In this document: positions 1 to 9,654 of the stretch, in pieces | Layout of the letters: every line of letters starts with the position of its first letter | How positions within the stretch are numbered: position 1 is the first letter of the stretch | Assembly: GCA_029582265.1 (NCBI GenBank) | Contig: CM055823.1 | Coordinates: 10,977,716 to 11,041,715 of the forward strand | Direction of reading: 5' to 3' | From: Zoroaster sp. YZ-2022 | Lineage: Eukaryota; Echinodermata; Asteroidea; Forcipulatida; Zoroasteridae | DNA length: 64,000 bases | Translations under genes and position numbers: made by a program | The notes under the pieces: generated by a model | What the model was told of the DNA's origin: nothing | The model's input: only the letters and a program-made list of their open reading frames with translations | The model's database searches: none

Positions 1-535
1 GAGGCCACTGTAAACCACAAAATGTCCAATGTGTTGTACACACATTGTTTGTGCATATATAAGCCACACTGCCCCTTTGAAGTAATCTCCATTGTACATA
101 CAAAGACACATGTATACCACAGTTGACCTTTTATTGTTAGCAGGTTAAACCAAACTCCCAATAATAATTCACCATCAGCCATTGAGAACAATAAACCATA
201 CAAAGCCCCCATTGGGATTTTCAGTAGTTATTTGGTAAACACAGACTCTCCATAGTAACCTACCACCAGCCACTGAGTCTGGAACAAAGTATTATGCCCT
301 GCAATATGTCAATCACAAAGCACTAAAACCAACAGACATATGAAGCATTATGTTACTATGCAGTATAGCTATGGGGAGCCACTGCCTACCATAGCAATGG
401 CTTGTAGTGGCCTGCATGGCTTGCTTAAAAGATTTCAGTGATTGCAGGAGGGTTAATACAGACTAATTCAGGTTTGTGATTTATATTATTTTTCCCCAGT
501 GAGTCAATGCGTATGCTATAAGTATCTTTAGCAAC
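1..535. other. Upstream AT-rich region, no gene seen
   Basis: No coding potential, tRNA or long repeat is recognised here. The stretch directly precedes the candidate first exon at 536 and would hold its promoter and 5' untranslated region, but no clear TATA box or initiator could be assigned. Confidence 0.4.
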
Positions 536-710
536 ATGGAACGCAGGGGTCGTCACCAAAAGAAGTTGCCCTGTAAAGTAAGTACCTTACACACATTAAC
601 CCTTCTATACATGCAGTCTCCAAAATGCTGCAACAAAAACTGCTGAGTACACAATGCTTTTTGTGTGCATGCCTCAAAATATTGCATACTGTACACAAGA
701 ATGGTACATG

Positions 711-808
711 GAGTAGTATGTTAGATGGGGTTCTAGGACAACTACTAAAAATGATTTTTAAAATCATTTTTTAGTAGTTATCTTAGAACCCCATCTAACA
801 TACTACTC
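711..808. repeat. Near-perfect 98-bp foldback hairpin
   Basis: Two arms of about 48 bp (711-760 and 761-808) are reverse complements with only two transitions and one small length difference, and essentially no loop. Both transitions would still pair as G-U in RNA. It lies in intron 1 of the recombinase gene. The flanks both read ATG next to the arms, which could be a 3-bp target duplication. It may be a very short foldback MITE or a hairpin-RNA source. Confidence 0.85.
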
Positions 809-3418
809 ATGGATACCCAAATGCCCTGGGTGTGGGACAAAAACCAAACTGTTCTGATCCTCACACAGTACGTGTATAGCGCAATTTACTGCACTGGTTT
901 ATTTCAAGTTAGCCCTTTGCAATGAAACAAAGCAGGTGGCTGCTCAGTTTACCTCATCTCTCTGAAGAGCCTTGGGCTATGCCATTAATCATTAGATAAG
1001 AAAGTGCGTACCACAATATGTCCCAGTTGAGACATTTTTGAAGTATGGGTCCACTTTGTGAAGAACCACACTGATAATAGGAGGGTTAATGGGGTTTGGC
1101 CGTAGCCCCCCTTCCTTTCACTGCAGCCTTTCCCAGATCGAAAATAGCGTGTATCCACTGCTGATAAATATGTCTGTTTTATTTCATTCTAGCTGGTCCA
1201 CCCATCATCGCCACAGTGCAGGGATGACGGTGGCCAACCAACCCTTTCCAGTGTTACCCCTCAAGCCTCGGGATGTCATAGCAGCCCAACTAACGAGCCA
1301 CACAGCTCACCTGACGATTTGAACCCCGATGAGAACTGCGGCGTGACAGTCATGCAGACCAGTAATATGGTGGTCAAAGGAAATGGGGACAAAAAAACAC
1401 TTTTGTTTTTACTGTGACGAACCTCAGGCTAAGTTGCCCCGTCATCTTCGGTCTTGCCATAAGGAAGAAAGAGAAGTTGTAGATATTACCTCGGAGACCG
1501 ACCGTAGTGCCCGTAAACAATCTTCTGTTGAAAATACGTAATGTTGGTAATCACAGACACAATTGCAAAGTACTTCGAGAGGGTGAGGGTGTCCTCATTG
1601 TGGCATATAGGCCCAATCATAAGGCAGATCCCCATGACTATGGACCGTGCATTATTGTTTTGGTTATGTGTACGCAGTGATCTTTGGAGACACCGGTGCC
1701 CAATTAAGCCTGTGCTCAATGCACATACTGATGGAGGGTGTAGGCGTGGACGAGTGGTTCACAAGAGTGATTGTTGAAACCTCCTCCTGTTGGTGTATCT
1801 TTCAAGTTGAACAAAGTTTTAAGTCCCATGAAGAGAGATGATATATCTATCATAGTCAAAACCGATTCACTGATTATCGAAGTAGCCAAAACGTGAATAC
1901 CTGAAGCTCGGGCCACGACGTAGCTCAACATGGCTATATCCGAAACAAGCTACGCGAATTGGGTCGCCTCGTCATCCAACTGCAGGAAAAACACCAACCT
2001 ACCAAATGCATCACTTGAAGTATATCATCCATCCCACCACCTCAATGATATATTCAAAGGCTGTTCAGGATATCGCAGGCTTCAGTGAAGTAAAGCAGTT
2101 GTATAATGTTCCATCTCTAGCACTGAAGATTGGGCATTCCATCAAGAAATGTGCAGTCATTCTCAAAGGAAATGCTCTGGAGTCCGGTGAAAGGCACAAA
2201 GCACAAACATCCGACCAGTTCCTGCAATTGTGTGAAATGAAATGGAGAGAACATGTGTCCACCCATGCGCACAGAACGCTGTACCAAGGAAAGCGTAATA
2301 ACCCCACCATTCTCCCCACAAATGCTGATGTAGTTAAATGTCATCGTTTCTCAATGACACTGGTGACAGAGCAATTGCGACTCCTTCAAGCTGCCCGGGG
2401 GAAACAAGTCATCGCACCCTGGAAGATATTGAATGAGGTCACACTGTGCAGCCTCATTATGTTCAATCGCAGGAGGCAGGGTGAAGTTTCCAAGATGAAA
2501 GTTGAAGATTTCAACAAGCACAGTACATCTGTTGTCAATAGGGACTGAGTGCTCACTGATCTCCGAAAGGCACCTCTGCAAAATGTTCAAAGTCGTTTGA
2601 AATAGTTGGTAAGAGGGGCAGAACTGTGCCGGTCCTTCTCAGCAACGAGGCCATGACGTGGTTGAATGCTCTGGTTGCAAAGAGAATTCAAGCTGGAGTT
2701 GCACAGGATAACGTGTCTTGTTTGCACGGTCTTGTTATGGAGGCATGAGCCATTCGAGGAAGTGACTGTCTCAGAGCGTATGCAAACGATGCAGGCCTCG
2801 ACAATGCCGACAGCATCCGCTCTACCAAACTTCGAAAACATGTGGCGACTGCATCACAGATTCTTGCCTTGAAGGACCATCAGCTGGAAACCCTGGCAGA
2901 CTTCATGGGTCACGATTTGCGAGTCCATCGTGAATACTACCAGATGCCAGATACCGTCCAGAGGGTTACTCAACTGTCACGACTTTTCCTCAGCTTGGAG
3001 AGGGGCAACTTGGAGTCCCAGCATGGCAAATCACTGCAAGAGTTACATGTCACTGGAGGTACGTACAGCCACTGTGAAAACTAATATCTCCTCTGTGTGT
3101 ACCTCACTTTTTTTGTTCGCTCCCAATTGCCTACATGTAGGTGACCGACATTTTCTCATCCCCTCTCGCCCCCTCCCTCCACCGTGGCTAGCACATTCTT
3201 ACGCGAGCAGAAATACTTTAATCATTTCTTTGTTGTTCTTTATTTATTTGCAGAGGGCTTCACCACTGATGACGGCAGCAGTGATTCTTCTGACTACTGT
3301 GACTCGAGTGATGATTCTAGTGATAACAGTAAGTTTTGGCTGTTTATATTTTTTGTTTCCATCTGTTTTTCAGTCCATCTATTTTCCTCTATCTTTCTTT
3401 CTATTTCTCTTTCTCTCT

Positions 3419-3775
3419 ATTAATGGAGTGTCGTGGCCGAGCGGTCTAGCTTACCGGACTCAAGTTCTGGTGTTAGCAGCAGAATGTGGGTTCGAATCCC
3501 GGCCGTGACACTTGTGTCCTTGAGCAAGACACTTAACCATAATTGCTGCTCTCCACCCAGGGGTTAAATGGGTACCTGTGAGGGCAGAGTTGGTTGATTA
3601 GCCCTATATGTGCTGTAATGGCAGCAATTGAGCTGTATACTCCCCAGGGAGCTGAGATGGTTTCAGGAATGATTTATGAGCCTGATGAGCAGGGGTAATA
3701 ATAGGCGCCTTGAGCACCACTCAGTTGGTGGATACGTGCGCTATATAGAATCCACACATTATTATTATTATTATT
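3419..3775 (+). mobile_element. tRNA-derived SINE, LINE-tailed subfamily, full length
   Basis: The head has an A-box-like GGCCGAGCGGTCTAG and a B-box-like GGTTCGAATCC, typical of a Leu/Ser-type tRNA ancestor. The body runs to a 3' end resembling the L2-like LINE tail at 37.15-37.25 kb, followed by (ATT)n. Flanking copies of ATTTCTCTTTCTCTCT (3403-3418 and 3773-3788) form a 16-bp target-site duplication. It sits in intron 2 of the recombinase/Myb gene, in sense orientation. Confidence 0.88.
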
Positions 3776-4107
3776 TCTCTTTCTCTCTGTCTCTAGCTGG
3801 CTGCACCGAGAGTGAATGATTTCCTATGTCTAAATTGTCTTTTTAATTACTTTGTGTTATAGGAACTTGTGAAGCCAGTGTCCCATCCACTAGTCTGGCC
3901 TCCCCGTTATCTCGAAGAGGGCAGCATCGTCCATGGACTGTAGAAGAGAAGAGAGACGTCATGGAGGGACTACAGAGATTTTTTCTGATGAAGAAACTAC
4001 CCGGCAAACGTGACATTGAAACGGCCTGTCCTGTGGCACTCGCGACTCGAACGTGGCGGAACATTAAAGACTTTTGCAAAAACACAATGAAGCTCTATCA
4101 AAGTTGA

Positions 4108-4463
4108 AAGTTAGAGTGAACTGAAAAGGTATTGTACGCCTTGTGAACAGACAATAGAAAAACAAGTTAAGCCAAAAAGACAAATGTACCTCCAAATTGC
4201 CCAGCGAGCAGATTTATCATTCCTGTGTTCATTGACTAATTATGCTGACTATTTATGCTGACTAATTATGCGGAAGATGCTTACAGATAGTTAATATCTC
4301 CCAAGCACTAAGAAAACATTATGCCATATGCCTAAAGTGCAGGTAATCATCACAGACAGTGATTGTGTATGTTGTCCTCAATTTGATAGATACTACCCAA
4401 ATTGTACCACTGTCCTCCGTTTGATAGAATACCAAGTATCGTCTCAGTTTGCTGTGGTCTACA

Positions 4464-4466
<3 letters not shown>
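4108..4466. other. Spacer between recombinase/Myb gene and Harbinger transposase
   Basis: AT-rich DNA containing a small local duplication (TTATGCTGACTA repeated near 4240-4265). The left terminus of the Harbinger element should lie here or upstream, but no match to its right end was found. Confidence 0.35.

Positions 4467-4508
<42 letters not shown>
4467..4508. repeat. (TG)n microsatellite
   Basis: About 21 uninterrupted TG dinucleotides, about 30 bp upstream of the transposase start codon. Reading frames across it on either strand are artefacts. Confidence 0.97.
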
Positions 4509-4509
<1 letters not shown>

Positions 4510-4539
4510 ATTCAGTGACAGTAATTTGACCGGTCCACC

Positions 4540-5834
4540 ATGAATGCTGCTCGTAGGCTGAGACTTCTGCAGCAGGTTGCTCTCATGGAAATGGAAGAAG
4601 AAGAAGAAGACCTTCTGTTTGGCAATTATTATTTGAACAGAAGGGCACTGCGACCCGGTAGAAATAGAAGATACTGGGTCAAGCCCTGGATATCCAGAAG
4701 GGAGCAGCTCGGCCAGTATGACACATTGATGAGGGAGCTGAGAAGAAGATCCAGAAGCTTTCATCAACTACATGAGGCTGCCCATGGAACTGTACGATGA
4801 AGTCCTGGCTCGGATCACACCCTCATCACCAAACAAGATACCTGGTGGAGGCAAGCCCTTGATCCAGGACTGAAGTTTGCCTGTACCATGAGGCATCTGG
4901 CATCCGGCGACAGTTACAGCAGCATAAAGTGGAACTTCAGGGTTCCCAGTAACACCATGTCAATGTTTGTCCCTGAAGTCTGCCAAGCCATCATTGATGA
5001 GTACGCTGCAGAGGTAATCGCCTGCCCCACTACCCCAGCGGAGTGGAAGGAAATCGCAAATGAATTTCTCCGCAGATGGAACTTCCCACATGCGTGCGGT
5101 GCCTTGGACGGAAAGCTCGTTGCGTGCAAGTGCCCACCAAATACCGGATCTACCTATCATAACTACGAGGGCTTCTTCTCCATAGTCCTGATGGCCCTCG
5201 TAGATGCGGACTATAAATTTATGTTGGGCCAGATGGAGCAGCTTCAGACGCACAAATATACAACCAGTGTGAGCTGAAAGAAGTCCTGCAGAACAAGACC
5301 ATTGGCTTTCCTGATCCTGAGCCACTTCCTGGAGATGACAGAAATATGCCATACTTCTTTGTTGCTGACAATGCCTTTCAACTGAGAACTGACATGATGA
5401 AGCCTTTTCCTTTCCGTAACATGACAGTAGAAGAAAGGATCTTCAACTACAGGCTGTCGAGAGCACGCAGAGTTGTGGAAAATGCGTTTGGCATATTGGC
5501 TCAGAGATTTCAAATACTGTTGTCTACCATGCAACACACTCCTGACAATGTGAGAATCATCGTACAGGCTTGTGTCTGTCTCCACAACTTAATGAGAATA
5601 CGCTACCCAAACATGAACATCAACCAAGTTGATCGTGAAGATGTCGAGGACGCAAGGATCGTACCCGGAGAATGGAGATTGGGCCGAAACATGCTTGACG
5701 TTGTCAATGTTCACGGTGCTAACCGTGCAACAATGCAGGGGAAGAAGCAGAGACAATATCTCAAACATTATCTTAACTCTGCCGCTGGATCTGTACCTTG
5801 GCAGATGAGGATGATCAACCCTCGCCGTGAATGA
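4540..5834 (+). pseudogene. HARBI1-like (PIF/Harbinger) DDE transposase, frameshifted
   Basis: Three frames together give a HARBI1-like protein. The N-terminus reads RRYWVKPW...QLGQYDTLMREL and continues through an ALDPGLKFACTMRHLASGDSY region. The catalytic triad is visible: Asp in CGALDGKLVACK, Asp in FFVADNAF, and Glu in RARRVVENAFGIL. Frame breaks lie near 4757-4770, near 4820-4835 and near 5227, the last looking like a loss of about 10 bases in the expected D-x-D-Y-K-F-M-W-V stretch. The native stop is at 5832-5834. An acidic run of glutamates follows the start. In this superfamily the transposase acts with a Myb/MADF-like DNA-binding partner; that gene follows in convergent orientation at 6321-8629. 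The protein as encoded cannot be full length. Confidence 0.9.
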
Positions 5835-6320
5835 AGTCCATTATAAAATGACAGAATACTATGCTATTATGTGTCACATCTTGTATATATCATTGGACTT
5901 TAAAATTAACAGAGGAATTTCACTTGTGACATTACTTATTTTGTAGGAAAATAAAATGTTGTTTAATGTTTATTAAAATCTATTTCTAATTTTGAATAGG
6001 GAAATTAAATCGGGAACTCCTACTTTGGACTACTTTATAATGAAAGGCCACTTGTTTGGCAAGAAGTTAAAGTTAAAATTTAATAAGTTTAATAAAGTTT
6101 AAAAATTAAAATTTCATACAAGAACAAACAAATTAAATTTTCTGACAACACAATATATTTTTAATCATGAACAATTAAAAATAAAATGCGACAAGTTGAA
6201 ATTCAAAATTATAATAATAATGACACAAATTACCAATCAGAAATATTTCCTGAAATATTCTCCTTCAATAAAACAATTTGGAAATTTAAAACGTCCTTAT
6301 CAGGTTTTGTCCTTATCATG
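5835..6320. other. AT-rich convergent intergenic region of Harbinger element
   Basis: Very AT-rich DNA between the 3' ends of the two convergent Harbinger genes, with AATAAA-like signals such as 5949-5954 for the plus-strand gene. No gene is seen. Confidence 0.6.
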
Positions 6321-8629
6321 TCAATCACCAGACCCAGGTTTCACAATGGCACCAATTTTGGCTAAGTCACTATTTGATGTGATAGGAGGAAGGTTCACAG
6401 GGTCGGAGAATGTGATATCCAGCAAACTATCATCCTGTTCACTTGAGACCACGGTTGAGGTCGTGACAGGTTGTGGCCGACTCTGAGCAGATGAGGAGCC
6501 CTGGTGTACGTGAAGTGCAGGTGGACTTGGTCGCTCCGTGGCCCAGGAGCCAGTGTGAGATCCAGAGTAGCCTCCGCGATACGCGGCACCATAACCAGCA
6601 AACTGCTGCGACTGCATGCTGCTAAAATGACAGAAAAATAACACACCATTAAGTAAAAGTGCCATAAATAAATATATAAATAAAGTTTAATAAATGTCAC
6701 ATTTTATCATTTTAGAAAATGACATTTTAATATACAGATATTATATTTACCTAGTTTCTGGCATGCTTCTCGGGCGCTGCTGCTGGGAATACTGCTGCGG
6801 GAACTGCCACATGTTTTCAGGGTTGAGTGTAGGGTCCCAACCCCCAGCACCACTGGAACTCATCATGCTGCCATAGCTGGCTTGCTGGGACATATGAGCA
6901 CTGGACACAGGCTGGAATGTGGCTTGCTGTCTATGTGCTGATGTGGAGGTCTGTGACTGGGTCTGTGACTGAGTCTGTGGTTGAGTCTGCGGCTGGGTAG
7001 TTGGTGTTGACAATGTGGAGGACATCTGCAAGTTGTCGTTTTGTTCGTCAAACGACACAAGAATCGGGGTAATCTTCTTCTTAAAACTGAAAAGACAGAA
7101 ACATAAAACAATATAAGTTATAATGCAATAAATAATAAACAATATAAATAAAATGGTTATTTGGTCAATAATTTGTGCAATAAATTTAATGAAAAAGTTT
7201 ATTGCAAAAATTTGGAATATCATATTTACCTAGGCCACAGGGATGGGTGCAGACTCTCGGCCACAGACTCGAACCAATTGCAAAAGCCAGATCTAGCCGA
7301 GTCTAACTTCTTGGGGGATGATATAATAGGGGCGACAGCAGTAGCCATGATCTCAGCTCGGAACTGGGCTGTTGCGTCGGCCCTCTCCTTCATGTGGCCG
7401 AAGAAGGCAGCATCCTGCTCCTTCATTTTCTGCGCATGTGTCTTCTTCTTGCCGCCCGTGGAGGAAGGAGGCGCCTGCTCTGGGGAAGTAGTCGTGGGAG
7501 TTGCTACAGGTGCTACAGGATCTTGACGTCCATCAAGTAGCATATTGATGTCGGCAATGTCCTCGTCATGCCTCTGCTGCATGTCCTGCGTTGATTCCTC
7601 ATCTGCAATGGAGGACGCAGCGTCGTCTCCAGTCTCAGCAGCAGCAGCAGTAATTTTCCCCTTAAGCTGAAAATACAGAAACAAACATAATAAATAATTT
7701 AATTATTGAACACAATAAATCTGAAAATAATGAAATTTTATTACACATACATGTGTATATGTAAAATTTTAAATATGAAATAGTATTTAAAATTTATCCA
7801 AACTTAAAATATTTGTACATTTTCAGCATGGATAAACATTGAATAAATACATTCAGTTATTTGCATAATACTTACACTAACAGGCGTCTTCTTCCTCACA
7901 CGGTGGATGTATGGCTTGAGAAATTTAAGGTTATCCAATATCCACTTCTCACGGTCAGTCAGTTCTGCTCCTGATCCAGAGGGTCGGGCAACCAGTTTAC
8001 CATACCTCGTACGTACACTGTCGTACCAGGTCAACAAACATCTAACTGGAAATACAGAAAAGAAAACCAATGTCATTATAAGAAATATATAAATGCTCAT
8101 AAATCTCATAACTAAATCTCATAATAACTAACTATCTCTGAAGTAGAATGAACACAAAAAGCAAGCAATTTAAAATGAATTTCAGCTTACCTTCAAATCC
8201 TAAATTGTTGGCCTGTGCCTGCCAAGCTGTAGTTTTTCCTGATTTATCCTTATACTGCTTTGATTTCATGTCGTAGATAAATTTGTTCTCCTGGAGCCAT
8301 TCTATCATCTTGTCCTCATCCTCTTCAGAAATGAAGCCACTGCTCCGAGGTTTCTTGGGCAGAGAAGCAGAGGCAGAAGTAGCTGTTGAGGTAGAAGCAG
8401 TATGTGTAGTAGTCGTGGCTGTAGAAGTAGGTCCAGTAGTCCCACCTGTGGTGACCACTGCAGGAATGGTAACGGGCTCAGTCTCACCACTGTGGACTTG
8501 CTGGACTTCTTCAACTGGCTCACCATCACCACCAGACTCTTCAGCAGATGAATGCATAGGAGAAATAGAAATAGGCTTCCTTTTCCTTGGTTGTCTTGCA
8601 GCTTTCACAGGCTTCTTCTTAGCAGGCAT
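6321..8629 (-). CDS. Harbinger-associated Myb/MADF-like DNA-binding protein, five exons, intact
   Basis: Minus-strand exons are 8629-8191, 8045-7876, 7666-7230, 7086-6751 and 6621-6321. Every border is GT-AG and phases match (1, 0, 2, 2). The lengths sum to 1683 nt, an open frame of 560 residues plus stop. The N-terminus is basic (MPAKKKPVKAARQPRKRK), followed by an acidic and Thr/Ser-rich stretch. A MADF/trihelix-like domain crosses exons 1-2 (EEDEDKMIEWLQENKFIYDM, TAWQAQANNLG, RCLLTWYDSVRTRYGKL, WILDNLKFLKPYI). Exon 3 holds a Lys-rich segment (GGKKKTHAQKMKEQDAAFF); exons 4-5 are Gln/Ser/Pro-rich. Known biology: Harbinger elements encode such a protein, which binds element ends and helps bring transposase to the nucleus. 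It is intact beside a dead transposase, so it may be young, or retained for another role. Function is inferred from domain and context. Confidence 0.82.
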
Positions 8630-8868
8630 AGTGAAGTAACTTAATCCTTATAAAGATGAAATTATATAATTTAAATGGAGACAATCTGCCAATAACTGAC
8701 GGCGATGTTCCTTGTAGAACTGCTGAGACTGGAGTGAGAATCTGCCGTTTCGCACGATTCTTTTAGGACCGGACTATCACGTGACTAACGGTTTTCTAAC
8801 GGATGTCTTCCGTCAGCGTCGGTTCACTGTCCGGTCACTGTCTGATCTCTGTCGGATCGCATTCGGGA
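8630..8868 (-). promoter_or_regulatory. Upstream region of the MADF-like gene
   Basis: This is the region just 5' of the minus-strand start codon. It is AT-rich near the gene and then shifts to a CpG-bearing stretch rich in short TCGG/CCGT words that leads into the subterminal repeats. No definite TATA box was assigned. Confidence 0.35.
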
Positions 8869-8994
8869 GAATCGGGACGCTGTCGGGACAGATTCGGTCG
8901 TTTTTTACCATGCGGAAGATACAAATCGGATCAGATTCGGATTGAGAACGGGAGAATCGGGACGAATTCGGCTGGAAACGGCGGAATCGGGACG
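8869..8994. repeat. Subterminal direct repeats GAATCGGGACG, three copies
   Basis: The 11-mer GAATCGGGACG occurs at 8869-8879, 8954-8964 and 8984-8994, among further TCGGGA and ATTCGG words. Clustered short repeats near a DNA-transposon end are usual transposase or accessory-protein binding sites; that role is inferred from position in the Harbinger element. Confidence 0.6.
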
Positions 8995-9130
8995 CTTCCT
9001 GAACAATATCTGATTGTTGTCGTGATTAAATAAATGTTTTTACAAATTTGTGAATTTCCCGCCACGAATCACAGGATCTTGATCAGACTTTTGACAAATT
9101 TTAATCGGGAATGGTCCTATCAAGGACGGC

Positions 9131-9163
9131 AGTAAAACTCCTGAATGTGTGACTGAGGCTTAA
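9131..9163. mobile_element. Candidate right terminus of the Harbinger element
   Basis: Read on the minus strand from 9160 the end is AGCCTCAGTCACACATTC, followed outside by TTA (TAA on plus, 9161-9163), a fitting Harbinger TWA target site. It resembles the terminus of the MITE at 29974 (TGCCCCAGTCACATTTGCC). No matching left end was found, so the boundary is tentative. Confidence 0.4.
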
Positions 9164-9654
9164 GAAGGGCAGTAAGATCAGCAAGGATAAAGAGACAAAA
9201 CAGACTACTTATCACACCTAGATTGTCTCAGATAGCAAGGATAAAGGTATGATACTGTCAGCTTCATGATATATTGAGAGTAATGGAAAGTATATGATTA
9301 AAAACATTTAACCATTTTCTTTGTAATCAGAGTAGTTTAAAGGGTCTATGAAATTATATTTTTTGTAGATATATATTTTGCATGTTCCTTGACACTTTAA
9401 AGAAAAATGTTTGATAAAGCTCCCTCTCTGTATGGCAAGCCAATGTATTGGCTCAACATTACCTCTTCTGTTTATACAATAAAATATTTAAATTTGGATG
9501 GCCACATTGTGTTGTGGATAATTCTTTTATAACCCCACTTAAATCATGCTTATCCTTGACACATGATCTGAGGGTGCTGTTTTGTGAGAATACACCAGGA
9601 ACTCAGTGTCACAGCATCACTGAAAGTGCACAAAATCAAAACTCTATGGGCAAA
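9164..9654. other. Unassigned AT-rich spacer
   Basis: No supported gene or element was recognised between the proposed Harbinger end and the 5' region of the next LINE. Confidence 0.4.

Larger units (their letters stand above)
536..4107 (+). pseudogene. Zinc-finger / tyrosine recombinase / Myb-SANT-like gene (broken)
   Basis: Proposed exons are 536-577, 1193-3058, 3254-3328 and 3863-4107. All have GT-AG borders and the last two junctions join in phase 1. In order the product shows a basic start (MERRGRHQKK), a Ser/Asp-rich stretch, a zinc finger near 1400-1460 (CFYC...HLRSCH), a second damaged finger near 1635-1715 (SDLWRHRC), and a tyrosine-recombinase core with box-I Arg (FNRRRQGEVSKM), Lys (VGKRGR), LRKHVAT, GHD and a terminal HREYY. 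An acidic Ser tail and a C-terminal Myb/SANT-like domain (RPWTVEEKRDV... TWRNIKDF) follow. The His of the HxxR box is Thr here (TKLR). At least five lesions break the frame: near the A-run at 1394, near 1540-1660, TGA at 2546-2548, near 2600 and near 2715-2760. The family resembles uncharacterised fish and invertebrate proteins and Crypton-like recombinases (from memory, not searched). It could be a host-gene relic, a mobile element, or a real gene with assembly indels. Confidence 0.72.

Noticed and set aside
4467..4508. Coding extension of the transposase upstream through Val/Cys repeats
   Set aside because: The upstream frame is just the (TG)n microsatellite; the ATG at 4540 fits the family start.
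6694..8639. Plus-strand frames at 6694-6876, 7161-7526 and 8283-8639
   Set aside because: They are antisense shadows of the MADF-like gene exons, which have a consistent five-exon structure on the minus strand.
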